The position numbers were made by a program, and so were the translations under genes. 64,000 nt of DNA from Spinacia oleracea. Its lineage: Eukaryota > Streptophyta > Magnoliopsida > Caryophyllales > Amaranthaceae. Location: assembly GCF_020520425.1 (NCBI RefSeq), contig NC_079492.1, forward strand, positions 744,001 to 808,000. Direction: 5' to 3'. The notes below the pieces were generated by a model that worked only from the letters and a program-made list of their open reading frames with translations, searched no databases and was not told where the DNA came from. Each line of letters opens with the position of its first letter. Position 1 is the stretch's first letter. Shown piece after piece: positions 11,048 through 21,780 of the stretch.

Positions 11048-11611
11048 ATGGTGAGCACAAGGAAACAAACATCAAAGGGAATGAAGGCATCCGCACAAGG
11101 TGCAAACAACCCGATTAAGGTTTGCGGTAAAGGTAAATTAATCACTGTTCAAGTTCACTTACATGACTTGAAGTTCGTTTACATAAAAACTTACGTAACA
11201 TTGGATCTCATTGCTCATTTTTGTTGTGTATCAGATGTACCACCAACACGGAAATGGTCCAAATATATGGAAGTTGAACTAAAACAAGAACAATTTAGAA
11301 TTGATTGGAGGAGGTTTATGCGCCTATTGGTGAAACGTTTAGGTCCTTCGGAGATTTCCAAAATGCTTAGCGAACTATACTACGGACCAAATGTTAGCGA
11401 AGTCTTTATGGAGGAACGAGATTCATATCTTTTAGAGAATTTTTCGTGGCAAGATATCGAGCCAAACACAAAAGGCGAACGAGTCGTTGCTGTGGCGAAG
11501 GCGGACGACAGACTTATTAAACGTGAGCCGATAACGGAAGATACGTACGCATTAAGAGCAGGGAAACAGAAAAAAATTGTTGTGATCGATTTAACTGATG
11601 AAACTGATTAG
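11048..11611 (+). CDS. Small protein with C-terminal SUMO-interaction-like motif
   Basis: I do not recognise the family. The open frame is 187 residues, but a 102-bp in-frame intron is likely at 11133-11234 (GTAAATTA donor, TGTATCAG acceptor), which would give about 153 residues and remove an unusual hydrophobic stretch. The N-terminus is basic (STRKQTSKGMKAS). The middle is mixed charged, with a WRRFMRLLVKRLG helix-like segment. The C-terminus reads IVVIDLTDETD, a hydrophobic V/I-V-I-D-L-T core followed by acidic residues, which matches a SUMO-interacting motif. Two genes of a Ulp1-like family flank it, one upstream and divergent (5399-9072) and one downstream (12075-13676). A SUMO link is therefore attractive, but it is inference. 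A promoter TATA box is at 10952. Confidence 0.6.
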   Translation: MVSTRKQTSKGMKASAQGANNPIKVCGKGKLITVQVHLHDLKFVYIKTYVTLDLIAHFCCVSDVPPTRKWSKYMEVELKQEQFRIDWRRFMRLLVKRLGPSEISKMLSELYYGPNVSEVFMEERDSYLLENFSWQDIEPNTKGERVVAVAKADDRLIKREPITEDTYALRAGKQKKIVVIDLTDETD

Positions 11612-12074
11612 TTGATCTGAATGTTGTTTTTTAAATAATTAATGTTGGATATTATTTAAAATCCAGTGTTGTTTTTTAATTGTTCTACAGCAGTTACTGT
11701 ATTGTACTTTTATTAATTAATGGAATGTTTATTGTAGTCAAGATGGCGTATCTTCCATTTTACATTTTTTGTTAAAAGTTTCTTTAATTTGTATCATTAT
11801 ACGTATCTAACTCAGAGTGATGAATTACTCACTTGGTTAAACCTTTCAAACCGGTTCCAGGTGAACCCGAGCATCGATTCGAATCACAGCCCCTGTCTGT
11901 TTTGGGAATCTTTTGTACAAAAAATTATTTTTACTATTATCTACTTTTGTGAGTTACTCAATTTGTCTTTGAAAACATCACCATCAACAAAGAAATTTCC
12001 AGAAAAACCGGTAGCAGTTTTCCCCCAATTTTTTTCATAGAAAACCCTAACTTTCGCAATCTACACCCAAAAAA
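11612..12074 (+). other. Intergenic spacer
   Basis: AT-rich sequence between the SIM-like gene and the next gene. Open frames here are short and show no family signature. Confidence 0.4.
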
Positions 12075-13676
12075 ATGGAAAAAATCGCTGCAAATTTGAG
12101 GTAAGATCTTCAGTTTTATTTCATTGTCATTTTTTGTTGGTTGCTCAATTAAATTGATTTCTTGTTCACTAAAATCTCCAAAAAATTGCAGCAAACAACG
12201 GAAGTATAACTACGTTTTCCTCAGCATCTGGCATCGGGGCAAATTCGTTTTCCATCCAATCCGAAGTTACGAAAAAGGCCATAATGAGATGTATATCATT
12301 CCTAAATCTAAACTTGAATACAATTATTTGATTTTTTTAGTTAACGCACTGGGATACGAAAGATTCAAGATCTGGGTTGTTCCAGATCTAAAAAAATTTT
12401 AAAAGGAAGGAACTGTGGTAGCAGACGCGGAGCATTTCGACGAACTGATACAGGGTTTGGGGATGGTCCAAGTAATTATCCAGCCCACAGATGAGTTAGG
12501 ACAAGATCTAACAATGGCCAAGAGGAATATGTTGGTTCCTGTTGTTCATACCAGCCCAAAAAAAAAGGTAATTTTTTTGTTTCCTTTTTTATTTTGTGCA
12601 CAAGAATTTGTTATGCAATTTTAATTTTGGTTAGCTGCAATGTTTAGTATTTCCTAAAATGTTATGCAGAATTAATTTTGGTTACCTACAATGTTTAATT
12701 TTAATTTAGTGGCAAACTGAGGAATTGTTTTTTTTTTTTTTTTTTTTTAGTACACAAATAAATTTGGGTTATGGAGATCTAAGTACATGATTTTATATTC
12801 TAACAGAAGCTTGGAATGAGTTGTGGTGTTAATCAATTTGCAAAACTCGTAGCAAAGTTAACAACTTACCAAAGAGAGTGGGTTGTGGATATGGGTTTCG
12901 AGGAATTACTACACATGAGGGTAATTAACATTGAACCAAAGTTCGGTTTTTGGATTACTTCAAAGTTTGATCCTGAAACATTAGAACTAAAGATAAGGGA
13001 AAATTACAAGGTTAAATTAGATGAGGAAATGGTTTGGTGGGTACTAGGTTTGAAATCCGGTGAACATCTGATCAATCCTACAAGATCGGATATGTGTGTT
13101 GATTACCACAACAAAAGGCAGGAGAAGAAAAATAAATATTATGGTGCAATCAAGGAGTCGGAGGTGTATTCACAGATTATTCAAGGTGACCCAAACGAAC
13201 AAAAATTCAAAACCCAATTCCTGCTATATGCACTAGGAACAATTCTGTGTCCCATGAGGGAATGTGGTTGGATTAGCCCGCTTCATGCAAACGTTTTAGA
13301 ATATGCGACAAAGGCGAGTCATTGTAATTGGGCAAAGTACTTGTTAGATTGGCTAGTGACTTGTGGCCAGCACCTACATACACCGGAAGAGGGTTACGGG
13401 GGATGCACCCTACTGCTACTTGTAAGTGATTATTAACCAACTTTTTCCTTGCAAATATTTTCAATCTAAATTACTAATCTGTGTAACATTTTTCAGATAA
13501 TATACATCGATAGATTGGCATGCTCAAGCGTAAACCTCAATATAATACCAACTGCGTGTCACCTACGGATGTGGGACCAACACAATGTCAACAGACTCCT
13601 GAAATACGACCAAGGACCAAATGGTGAATATGGTTTTGGTGAAGTGGATGAACAATTCACCTACGGAGATGTGTGA
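12075..13676 (+). pseudogene. PB1-like plus Ulp1-N-terminal-like gene with in-frame stop
   Basis: Exons 12075-12100, 12192-12567, 12807-13421 and 13497-13676 have GT/AG borders and joinable phases. The first part (KYNYVFLSIWHRGKF, NALGYERFKIWVVPDLKKF) resembles the N-terminal PB1-like domain found on many plant transposase-related proteins. A TAA at 12400-12402 stops that frame, yet the same frame continues open to the donor at 12567 (ADAEHFDELIQGLG). The third and fourth exons are homologous to the central region of the minus-strand gene at 5399-9072: IRENYKVKLDEEMVWWVLGL, YIDRLACS and DQGPNGEYGF. The protein then ends at a proper stop with no peptidase domain. It is either a truncated relative with one nonsense mutation, or two genes (12075-12402, and one starting near ATG 12816). 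I prefer a pseudogene. Confidence 0.6.
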
Positions 13677-14027
13677 TCATAGCGCAAGAAGTTGGTCACT
13701 TAATCTTTATTTCATTTAGTAATGAGACTTCATTTAATTCACTGGTTCTACATTTTTATAGTTGTACAAGTGTAATAATCGTGTTTACTTCTTATTTGTT
13801 TCGTTTTATTTTTGGGACAAATATTGTATGCCAATTACATACTCGTTTTTTTTTTTTTGTGGAAATTATGTGTGACAATTAAGGGAGTATATGAATTTAA
13901 AACAAAAAGTTCAAGAATACTCAAAAACCCAACGGTAATATTTTGAATAAGAGCACTATAAATTGGAATCATTTCAGCCCATTTTTAACAAAAACACAAT
14001 ACACTATTCCAACAAAAATTACAAGTC
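13677..14027 (+). promoter_or_regulatory. Spacer with TATA box for the GRF zinc-finger gene
   Basis: This 351-bp AT-rich spacer holds TATAAATT at 13957-13964, 71 bp before the ATG at 14028. No other gene-like signal is seen. Confidence 0.5.
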
Positions 14028-14546
14028 ATGGTTGTTGAGGATGGAGCACCAAAATCATCAAGTTCAATTAGAAGTAGTCCTTGTAAAACTCGGTCTCAAG
14101 TTCGATGCCATCACGGTTATCCAGCAAAACTGCAAGTGTGCAAACACACTAAAAATGCGGGACAAAGATTTTACTCGTGTCCGACTTGGAAGGTACGTAA
14201 TTAGTGATTCAGTGTATAGTTTCAAAATAACGCACATTTGTAATTTATTTATTTGAATCAGGATGATACTTGCGGTTTCTTCTATTGGGAAAATGAAATA
14301 AACAATAACATAGTGCAAATGTTACAAGATGACAACTACAACCTTCGGGAAGAGATCATGCGCCTTACAATAGAAAACGAAAACCAAAAAATGGAGAATA
14401 GGTTGCTGAAGTGTACGGTCACAAGCTTTGAAGGGAATAATATGAACATGGTGAATCAAATTGTTGAAGCAAAAAAGGAGAAATTATTTTATACCATTTG
14501 TTTCATGTTCTCCATTTTGTTACTCATTATCTCGACTAAGTTTTGA
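14028..14546 (+). CDS. GRF zinc-finger protein with C-terminal membrane segment
   Basis: Two exons, 14028-14192 and 14262-14546 (GTACGT donor, AATCAG acceptor, phase 0), encode 149 residues. The GRF zinc finger spans the intron: CHHGYPAKLQVCKHTKNAG, RFYSCPTWK, then DDTCGFFYWENE, giving the Cys/His/Cys/Cys ligands and the FFYW aromatic cluster of zf-GRF. GRF fingers bind single-stranded nucleic acid in Topo III, APE2 and NEIL3. Small plant copies are numerous and their role is unknown. After the finger comes a charged heptad-like helix (about residues 75-125), then a hydrophobic C-terminal segment (FYTICFMFSILLLIIS), which suggests a tail anchor. The ATG choice is set by the frame of exon 1 and the TATA box at 13957. 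Codon structure is intact. Confidence 0.8.
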
Positions 14547-15046
14547 GTAATGTACCATGTACGAATTTTAAGTGTTTAATTTCAAAGTTCAATTGAGTTT
14601 TCATTTTAATAATTTCTTTTTATCCTTTATTTTTTTTTACCTTTCATTAAATATGCCTAGGAGACATAATAATTACCTTTACCATTTGCGCTTTTCAATG
14701 TCACAAAATACCTTTACTAGATTTGTTACGTTTTACATAAATACACGCATGTTGATTATTTAAAATACAACTTGAATTAACGAAAACATCGTATAATAAT
14801 AAAATTAAAACATTATAATTAAAGAACATATAAGATATATTAATGAAGGTTGGAATAGAGGAAAGAGGTCCCAAAAAGTCAAAAAAGACTCTTACACAAC
14901 CAACACTACAACCTAAACACTTCCCAAGTTCAGCGTGTCAAATCACTTCCCCCAAATCTCTCCTCTACAAAAACACTCCATCCCTTCACAATCTTCCACA
15001 TTACTCCACCCAAAACCAAAAAAAACCTTCAAAATTTGAAAAAAAA
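14547..15046 (+). other. Intergenic spacer before the NAC gene
   Basis: T-rich then A-rich sequence. The final 150 bp before the ATG at 15047 is C/A-rich leader-like sequence (CCACCC, CCTTCAC) and is probably the NAC 5' UTR. No distinct TATA box was fixed. Confidence 0.4.
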
Positions 15047-16758
15047 ATGGAGACTGACTTGGGATACGAGGTTCACAATGTTGAAGATCAGGGGAAGAAC
15101 GGAAAAGACGACGGCACGGTGGAGGTAGACCCAATTTCTTTGTTGGAAAAGGTATGAAACTAGCTCAATTCACTTTGACATAACTGATCTACCTTTGTAA
15201 GTTACACTCTTGGGGTTAATTGTATGTTTCTTTTGAATTGATGTTGAGTTTCCAAGTTCTACGCCCTTATTTTTGCGTAATTCGAAGTATTTTCCATGGA
15301 TTTTTCGACTGAATTTTGTTTGGGTAGGTTTATTCTTAGATGTAACATTCATAAATCTAAAATATTTTGGGAATTCAGCTGAATTAGGTACTTAATTCAA
15401 ATTGGGGGTTTGATTTTACCATGTAATGACCTTTGATTAGTTGATTATATAGTGTGGTTGATAAAATTAATCGACAAACAGTACAAGTATGAGGGTTTTA
15501 ATTGAGATAATTGAGATAATAATCTTAATACAATTTGGTATTCTTCCTTAGTTTGTTTTATAAATTAATTGGATGACAATGTACAAGTCATAATAATAAC
15601 ATTGAATTCTTTGAGGAATTTGCTAGTTTACCAACCTAAGCATGCACACAAAAGGGGAAAGGGGTAAAACAACAAAAACATACTACTTTTGGTTCACATT
15701 TAAAGTGGGGGAGAAGTAAACAATATGGTGATATTTTAGATGTAGTAGTGATATTAACTAAACAATGATTTGTCAAATATTTTCATTGACAGCTGCCACC
15801 GGGTTTCCGATTTAACCCGACGAAAGAAGAGTTAATTATGTTCTATTTACCGAAGAAATGTTTGGGCCAAAACATGGGTCCGAAATGCATAAATGACGTA
15901 AACATTTATGATCACTCGCCTTGGGAATTACCATCATTGTCATACCTACATTCTAAAGACCGTATTTGGTATTTCTTTTGCCCGAGAGTAATGCAAGATA
16001 ATGGTAAGACCCCTAGGAAGACTCTAAAAAACGGGTATTGGAAAGAAACGGGCAGGGTTACCACACTTACTCATAAGCAATATCATGTTGGTGATCTTAA
16101 AACGTTCATCTCCCACATAGGGGTGGCACCAAAAGGAGAACGTACTAATTGGGTTATGAAAGAATTCAACTTAACCGAATACATGATACAAGAAATGTGT
16201 GTGGTAGATAACTCATACGTGCTTTGCAAAGTGTATGAAAAAAGTGGTCCGGGGCCAAAAAATGGAGCAGAATACGGGGCTCCATATGACAAGAGTGAAT
16301 GGGACAACAAGTTTGATAACCAAAACACACACAACTGTCCTAGTGTGTATGTTAACCAAGTACAAGGAAGTGATCCTAGCAACTCGAATTGTGGTCAGAA
16401 CATCAATGCTAGTGAAACCAATGCAACAAACTTTGCAGGCATCGAGCCTACTTTCAACATCGAAGAACTGCTAGAGGGTTTCACAAACCAAGAACAAACC
16501 ACTACGGCAGATGTGCAAATGGAGGATGCATTCACGATTGAAGAACTAGTCCAGGGTACGCAAAACGACAACAACAACAACACCTCAAGTCTAGTTCAAA
16601 TGGAAAGTGCTATAGATGATCTAATGGGTGATCCAAACCAAGATGACACAACTTGGATCGATGCGATGAGAGAACCTAGTTTCACGATTCAAGAACTTTT
16701 TGGTGGTCCGGATATTACTCTTGATGAATTTCTTGATTTGGATTTTGGGAAACTATGA
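15047..16758 (+). CDS. NAC-domain transcription factor
   Basis: Two exons, 15047-15151 and 15793-16758, with a 641-bp intron (GTATGA donor, TTGACAG acceptor, phase 0), encode about 356 residues. NAC factors bind CGT-containing promoter sites as dimers in the nucleus. After a 35-residue acidic N-terminus the NAC subdomains appear in order: LPPGFRFNPTKEELI (A), DHSPWELP (B), WYFFCPR and GYWKETGR (C), GERTNWVMKEFNL (D), YVLCKVYEK (E). Variations include NPTKEEL for the usual HPTDEEL and WKETG for WKATG. The C-terminal region is acidic and Asn/Gln-rich and repeats an activation-like module: FNIEELLEGF, FTIEELVQG, FTIQELFGG. The long N-terminal extension before subdomain A is a little unusual. The frame is intact. 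Subfamily not assigned. Confidence 0.92.
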
Positions 16759-18923
16759 AGAACTTCACCAAGGTATATATGTCTAAAGGTACAAAATTAA
16801 CTACTAATTGTATTAGTTTCTCTACTAATACTAACTAGAGTACAACTTTTGGTGTATTGGTGGTACTTGAACATTATATTGTATTGGTGCTAGTTGAACA
16901 TTATTTTGTATTTTGGTGTATTGGTGCTACACACAAGTATGGCTTGTAGCCAATGTATAACTTTTTGATCATATGGCTGCCTTTAGTTTGTTGGGCAAAG
17001 GTACAGGTAGATGTAGTCTGTTGTTCTATGGGAAATTGGTCTTTTGGTTACACACTTCATTTTGTGTTACACATTTGGTGCTTAAATATTAGCCCAGAAA
17101 ATTTATTAAATTCTGGATGAAGTTTATTTTATACCTACATATACTTTTATTACAACATAAATGGAGTTGTATTACAGAATTAAATAACACACTTCAAGTG
17201 TAACAAAAATATTTAACTTTGGATGAAATTAAATTCATAAATGTATAAACATTAATTATAAGATATTTGGACTTGTATTATTGATATTATACTATAGATA
17301 TACAGGTCAAATAAATTTTTGACAACTACATAGCAATGGGTTCGCCCTCATGTCACACTGGTTACACACTTACACCTATAATAAAGCATTGCTATCACGA
17401 TAGACGCGGGTTCGATGCTTGTAAACAGCAAAAGTACAACACTCCCCCCCCCCCCCAACCTCTTTTTTTGGATCTGTTCCAAAACAATTCAACGTCTTCA
17501 AAAAACATTTAGTCTTTTTTTTTATTAATTCCATACACCAAACAAATTAATCGATTATTAACCATCTTTCATTCCAGAAAATATATGAATTATATACAGA
17601 TATACAGGTCAAATAAATTTTTGACAACTACATAGCAATGGGTTCGCCCTCTTGTCACACTGGTTACACACTTACACCTATAATAAAGTATTGCTATCAC
17701 GATAGACGCGGGTTCGATTCTTGTAAACAGCAGAAGTTCAACCCTCCTCCCCCCCCCTCTTTTTTTTGATGTGTTCCAAAACAATTCATCGTCTTCAAAA
17801 AAATTTAGTCTTTTTTTTATTAATTCCATAAAACAAACAAATTAATCGATTGCTTACAATCTTTCATTCCAGAAAATATATGAATTATATACATTTTTTT
17901 TTTAATAACTTCGATATCATCGAAATTTCATAAATAACAAAAAGAAACTACATCTGAAAGAAATTCTAAGAACTGCAAAAACAAAAATAGCCGCACCGAA
18001 ACGAGGATTGAAACATAATCAAAAACCATAAGCAAGAACCGCAGTGCTTTTCATTCTCATCTGCAAACTTTCAATGAAAATGGTGAACATTGGAAATAAC
18101 GAAATTTACCACAGAAAATAAAAAGGTAAAAGTTAATTCAATACTTTGAATTTCAAATTCAAAATGGGGTTTCAAAAATTTGGTGCTGAGTTGGATGGGA
18201 GTAAGCTGACTGTGATATGACTAGGATTTTAATAGCCAACCACAGCCCAGGGTAACATTACTAGAGTTACCCAGAGGGTAACTGTGGGTTTTTCGAGCAT
18301 TTGTCTCTCTCTTTCTTTTTTGTAGTCACGTGATTCCTCGTCCTCTTTCTTTCTTTCTTTTTTTGATTTTTTTTGATTTATTATTATGTATAAATCATAT
18401 TAAAAATAACAATAATAATGATGTTTAATGCTGGATGATTGATGACAATATGATGTGGATAAGATTTTGTCATTTTCCTTCTTAGACTCACGTAACGCTG
18501 CCCCTTCCTTTTTTTTGATGATGACGTGGTCCCCCGTGACTTATCATTTTTCCCTTTTTTTTTTATGTTCATGCTGCTTATGAACTTGTAACCCACCAGT
18601 ATGCTCTTTATAATATAATCAATGACATGATGATAATCAATGGCCAAAACCTTGTTTTTCTTTTCATGCGCACGTTTACTGCCCTCTTTCTGGAAATATA
18701 CTCCGTATTTTTTAATAACAGAAGTACATAATAGTAAAAATTCGCAAATTTTATCGTTGATAATAATCCGTACTGCCTTTTTTATCCGTATGACCAACAT
18801 TCCAAATAAGATGCTTCCGTTAAGCATTCAATTGATTGTATTTGAAACAAACATCTCGTATTGTCTGGAATTCACTAACATGTACTATTTTGTTGTTGAT
18901 TTCGTAGGAACAAAATAGTCACC
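16759..18923 (+). other. Long intergenic region downstream of the NAC gene
   Basis: Contains NAC 3' sequence, the tandem duplication at 17296-17893, poly-C runs (about 17442 and 17745), T-rich pyrimidine tracts near 18345-18380, and unmatched AT-rich DNA. A minus-strand open frame at 18384-18827 is Lys/Ile-rich low-complexity translation and is not accepted as a gene. Confidence 0.5.
17296..17893 (+). repeat. Tandem duplication, two units of about 300 bp, with tRNA-like B box
   Basis: Unit 1 starts at 17296 and unit 2 at 17598, both with AGATATACAGGTCAAATAAA, and both end with AAAATATATGAATTATATAC. They differ at scattered bases and in homopolymer length. Each carries GCGGGTTCGAT, close to the pol III B-box consensus, about 100 bp after the start, followed by a C-run and a T-run. 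A SINE-like origin is possible, but no clear A box or terminal duplication was found. Confidence 0.8.
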
Positions 18924-20585
18924 ATGATTTACTTCAAGTATCACGATACTCCGGGAGAGGAGGCATTGTCACTCATGCAAGATGTTAATTCACTCGAAGG
19001 AACACACATTCGTTCATTTCCTCCTGTGACGGGTCCTTTTGCAAAAATTAAACCTCGTACAGAGTTCTCAGGCCCGAAGAGCTGGTACAAGGAGTATTAT
19101 GACGTCAATGCATTTGGTGGCAAAACACCCAAACATGTCCTTATTTCGTCACATCACCGTCCTTGCATAGAGGCTCGCTCATTTCAGACGCTATCTGCGC
19201 GTTTGTCCCGTAAGGAGGCAAAATGGAGTCATTGCCTGAAATTTGGAGTTGAGCCCGCATACATTCCTCTTTACTGGGAGTGGTTAGAAGATTTCCTTCG
19301 TCATTCCAGATATACACTTGGCAGTACTCATATTCTTGATGTCGTTTATGCTTCTTTGTATCTCTACAAGTGTAATTCGCCCGTCATGCAGGCTTTTTGC
19401 GATTCATGGTGCCCTACAACAAACACACTACATACTTCAGTTGGAGAAATGTCCATTAGCCTTTGGAACATATATGACCTTGGTGGGCTTCCTGTAAATG
19501 GCATTTTCTATGATGAGGTTGTCCCTTCTGCTATTGAACTGGAAGGTTCTGACGATGCCGACAGTTTATACCTCCCTTACAGCTGCAAATATTTGTTCAC
19601 GGCACTGCAACACTTGTCCGAGAAACACAGAGTTGGAACCATAACATTCGAGACTTGGTGTCGGTTTTGGTTTTGCGGTTCATCAAGGTACTTCTTGGCT
19701 TCTGGTAACAAAAAGTCCGTTCTTCCAATGACTACGAAAGACTTCAGTTCATTTAAGGATCCTCGACCGTGGAGCGATAGTACTTACGAAGCATTTCGCT
19801 TTTTAGGGATTCCTAAAGCGCATTGGAAACAAACATATTTGGCCGCCTTTCTTTCGTGTTGGCTTTGTGCTTTTGCTTTGCCGGTGTCAGATGTGGGTTG
19901 CATCCGTCCTAGCACCTTCAAACCCGCCTCATTTCTTGCAAGTGGTAAAGAGACTTCCTTGGCTATCCCTGTCTTGGCTAGCATTTACAATGGATTGAAC
20001 AAGATTTCCAGTTCTCCTACACCGGGCAAAAATCGTGAGTCTTTCCCCGCACAATATGTATATGTCTGGACTGCTAAGTATTTTCGGAGTCATCACATCT
20101 CAACTTGCAAATTTGTTGGTGCCCCCTTAGTTGGAATTCAAGGCTTCGATTCTTTCATAAAGCTCTCGGATGCTAAATCATTTGTTTCTTCTGGCCTGGA
20201 TGCTAACTGGCTCGCTAATTCGATCCCTGATAGTTCAGATGACAAGCGTGAGGACTATAATCAACCAAGGCAATTCACAAACTTTTTCATCAGCATGCGG
20301 TCCTGCTTCTTGACATTAAGGTTTGATAATAATTACGTGGTCGAACCTTATAGTCCGCACAGATTCAGTCGACAATTCGGATTCCACCAAGATGTGCCAG
20401 GTGAACTAGAAATACCGACACAAAAGATTACCAGGGAGTACATGTTCCATCTTTTCCAGTCCAGCATTCGTTCGAATACGAAGGCCACCTTTTTCATCCC
20501 TAGTCATACATTTAATGTGCAATCTCGAGTTACTCTAAGCTTTACATCATGGTGGGAATCGGTTATTTCTTTAACTGGGTCTTAG
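18924..20585 (+). CDS. Plant mobile domain (aminotransferase-like) protein
   Basis: A 553-residue open frame with the plant mobile domain (PMD), found both in transposons and in host proteins such as MAIL1/MAIN that act in gene silencing and genome stability. Recognisable blocks are KPRTEFSGPKSWYKE (about 43-57), HVLISSHHRP (about 71-80), the CLKFGVEPAYIPLYWEWLED core (about 104-123), and VMQAFCDSWCPTTNTLHT with the MSISLWNIYDLGGLPV block (about 154-192). An AG acceptor (TTTCGTAG, 18908) sits just before the ATG, so a 5'-UTR intron is possible. The frame ends at TAG 20583-20585. Immediately after, the +1 frame reads another polar Lys/Ser/Pro-rich stretch of about 40 codons, so the C-terminus may have been lost by frameshift. 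It lies 1.2 kb upstream of FRS gene 2. Confidence 0.8.
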   Translation: MIYFKYHDTPGEEALSLMQDVNSLEGTHIRSFPPVTGPFAKIKPRTEFSGPKSWYKEYYDVNAFGGKTPKHVLISSHHRPCIEARSFQTLSARLSRKEAKWSHCLKFGVEPAYIPLYWEWLEDFLRHSRYTLGSTHILDVVYASLYLYKCNSPVMQAFCDSWCPTTNTLHTSVGEMSISLWNIYDLGGLPVNGIFYDEVVPSAIELEGSDDADSLYLPYSCKYLFTALQHLSEKHRVGTITFETWCRFWFCGSSRYFLASGNKKSVLPMTTKDFSSFKDPRPWSDSTYEAFRFLGIPKAHWKQTYLAAFLSCWLCAFALPVSDVGCIRPSTFKPASFLASGKETSLAIPVLASIYNGLNKISSSPTPGKNRESFPAQYVYVWTAKYFRSHHISTCKFVGAPLVGIQGFDSFIKLSDAKSFVSSGLDANWLANSIPDSSDDKREDYNQPRQFTNFFISMRSCFLTLRFDNNYVVEPYSPHRFSRQFGFHQDVPGELEIPTQKITREYMFHLFQSSIRSNTKATFFIPSHTFNVQSRVTLSFTSWWESVISLTGS

Positions 20586-20838
20586 TACTGAATCGAAAGA
20601 CAAAGCTGCCAAGTCTACAACTGGCTCTCATAGGGTTAGAGTTAGGCTACCCAAAAGTTCCGCACCATCTTGTCAGCCTAAAGAAACGTCTTCCAAAGTG
20701 CCAGAAGTGACAAACTAGCGAGCAAAGTTGTCTGTAACAGGCCCTCTCATGATGAGCATGTCGGTAAACAGACAGTTTTTGATGATATTTACGTCGACGG
20801 GTCTGAATCTGAACTATCTCCCGAAGAAATGGAGGTCC

Positions 20839-20839
<1 letters not shown>

Positions 20840-20891
<52 letters not shown>
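20840..20891 (+). repeat. (TA)n microsatellite
   Basis: About 26 uninterrupted TA units shortly after the plant mobile domain gene. Likely to be length-polymorphic. Confidence 0.95.
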
Positions 20892-20892
<1 letters not shown>

Positions 20893-21780
20893 CGCATGAC
20901 AGCATAAATAAAAAACTGAGTTACTCTTGTTTATTCTTCACGTAGACTTTGTAACTGGGTAACATATACAAACGATAAATAAATAAAAATTAAAACAAAA
21001 GAATGATGAATGATGGTTGACAGTGGGCCCACACTCCTTTTGTTTTCTTCCTTTTCCATGTTGTTGTACCCATTTCATTTCTCTCTTTTATTTTTATTTT
21101 TTTTATTTGACAAATGATGATTGATGGTGACCATGAGACTTTGTCTTCTCCCTTCTAATTCTCCCTGTCACGTAAATTGCTCCCCTCTTTTTTTTTTCTT
21201 TTTTTTAAGGGGAAGAGTATGATAATGAAAGGTGGGTTCCACATCCTTTTCTTTCTTTGCTCCTCTTACTTTTACACGTGAAAACAAGACCAAAAAAACT
21301 AAAATTGAAGTCTGATTACTTTAGTTTAACCTTACTGGTGGGAGGAAGTCTTTGTGTATACTAGGTATACCATTTAAATGGTATACTAGCAATAGAATAA
21401 TACTAAAATCAGAAGTGGGGTCATTAAAGTTAGAAAAGAAAAAGGAAATGGGGGTTAAATGTAAGCGCCATGATATTTTGGTGAAATTGTAGAGAGAGAG
21501 TGAAAATTTCCCCCAATTGCGCCAATGTCAGTGTTGAAAAATTAGGCGGAAAAAATGGTGAAATAATTTGCATAATTTTTTTTTCGTAAACTTTAATTTC
21601 TATTCTGTTTAATTTCTTCCCCCAATTTCATAATTATCTTTCAGATCTGGTTTGTTTGATTAAAAATTTGAAATCCGTATGAATGAAGCCCTCGAATGTG
21701 GAAGCTGGGCTCACCTTGTGTATGGTGTTTGTCATGAAGTAGGCGTGGATAAGTTGGACAAAAATTGGTAGGCGCCGGAA
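20892..21780 (+). other. Intergenic region and probable 5' leader of FRS gene 2
   Basis: AT- and T-rich DNA with no conserved frame. It contains the perfect palindrome at 21365-21386. A 30-codon upstream frame (ATG 21679, TAG 21769-21771) ends nine bases before the chosen FRS start at 21781 and could act as a regulatory uORF; that is speculation from position only. Confidence 0.4.
21365..21386. repeat. Perfect 22-bp palindrome
   Basis: Each arm is GTATACCATTT and the two meet without a spacer. Part of the arm is repeated just upstream (GTATACTAG at 21356-21364). No transposon termini are evident around it. Confidence 0.9.

Noticed and set aside
12718-12750. Poly-T tract as a transcription terminator
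   Set aside because: It lies in an intron before a good AG acceptor; plant pol II does not terminate at T-runs.
18384-18827. Minus-strand frame of 147 residues downstream of the NAC gene
   Set aside because: Lys/Ile-rich translation of AT-rich DNA with no domain or splice support.
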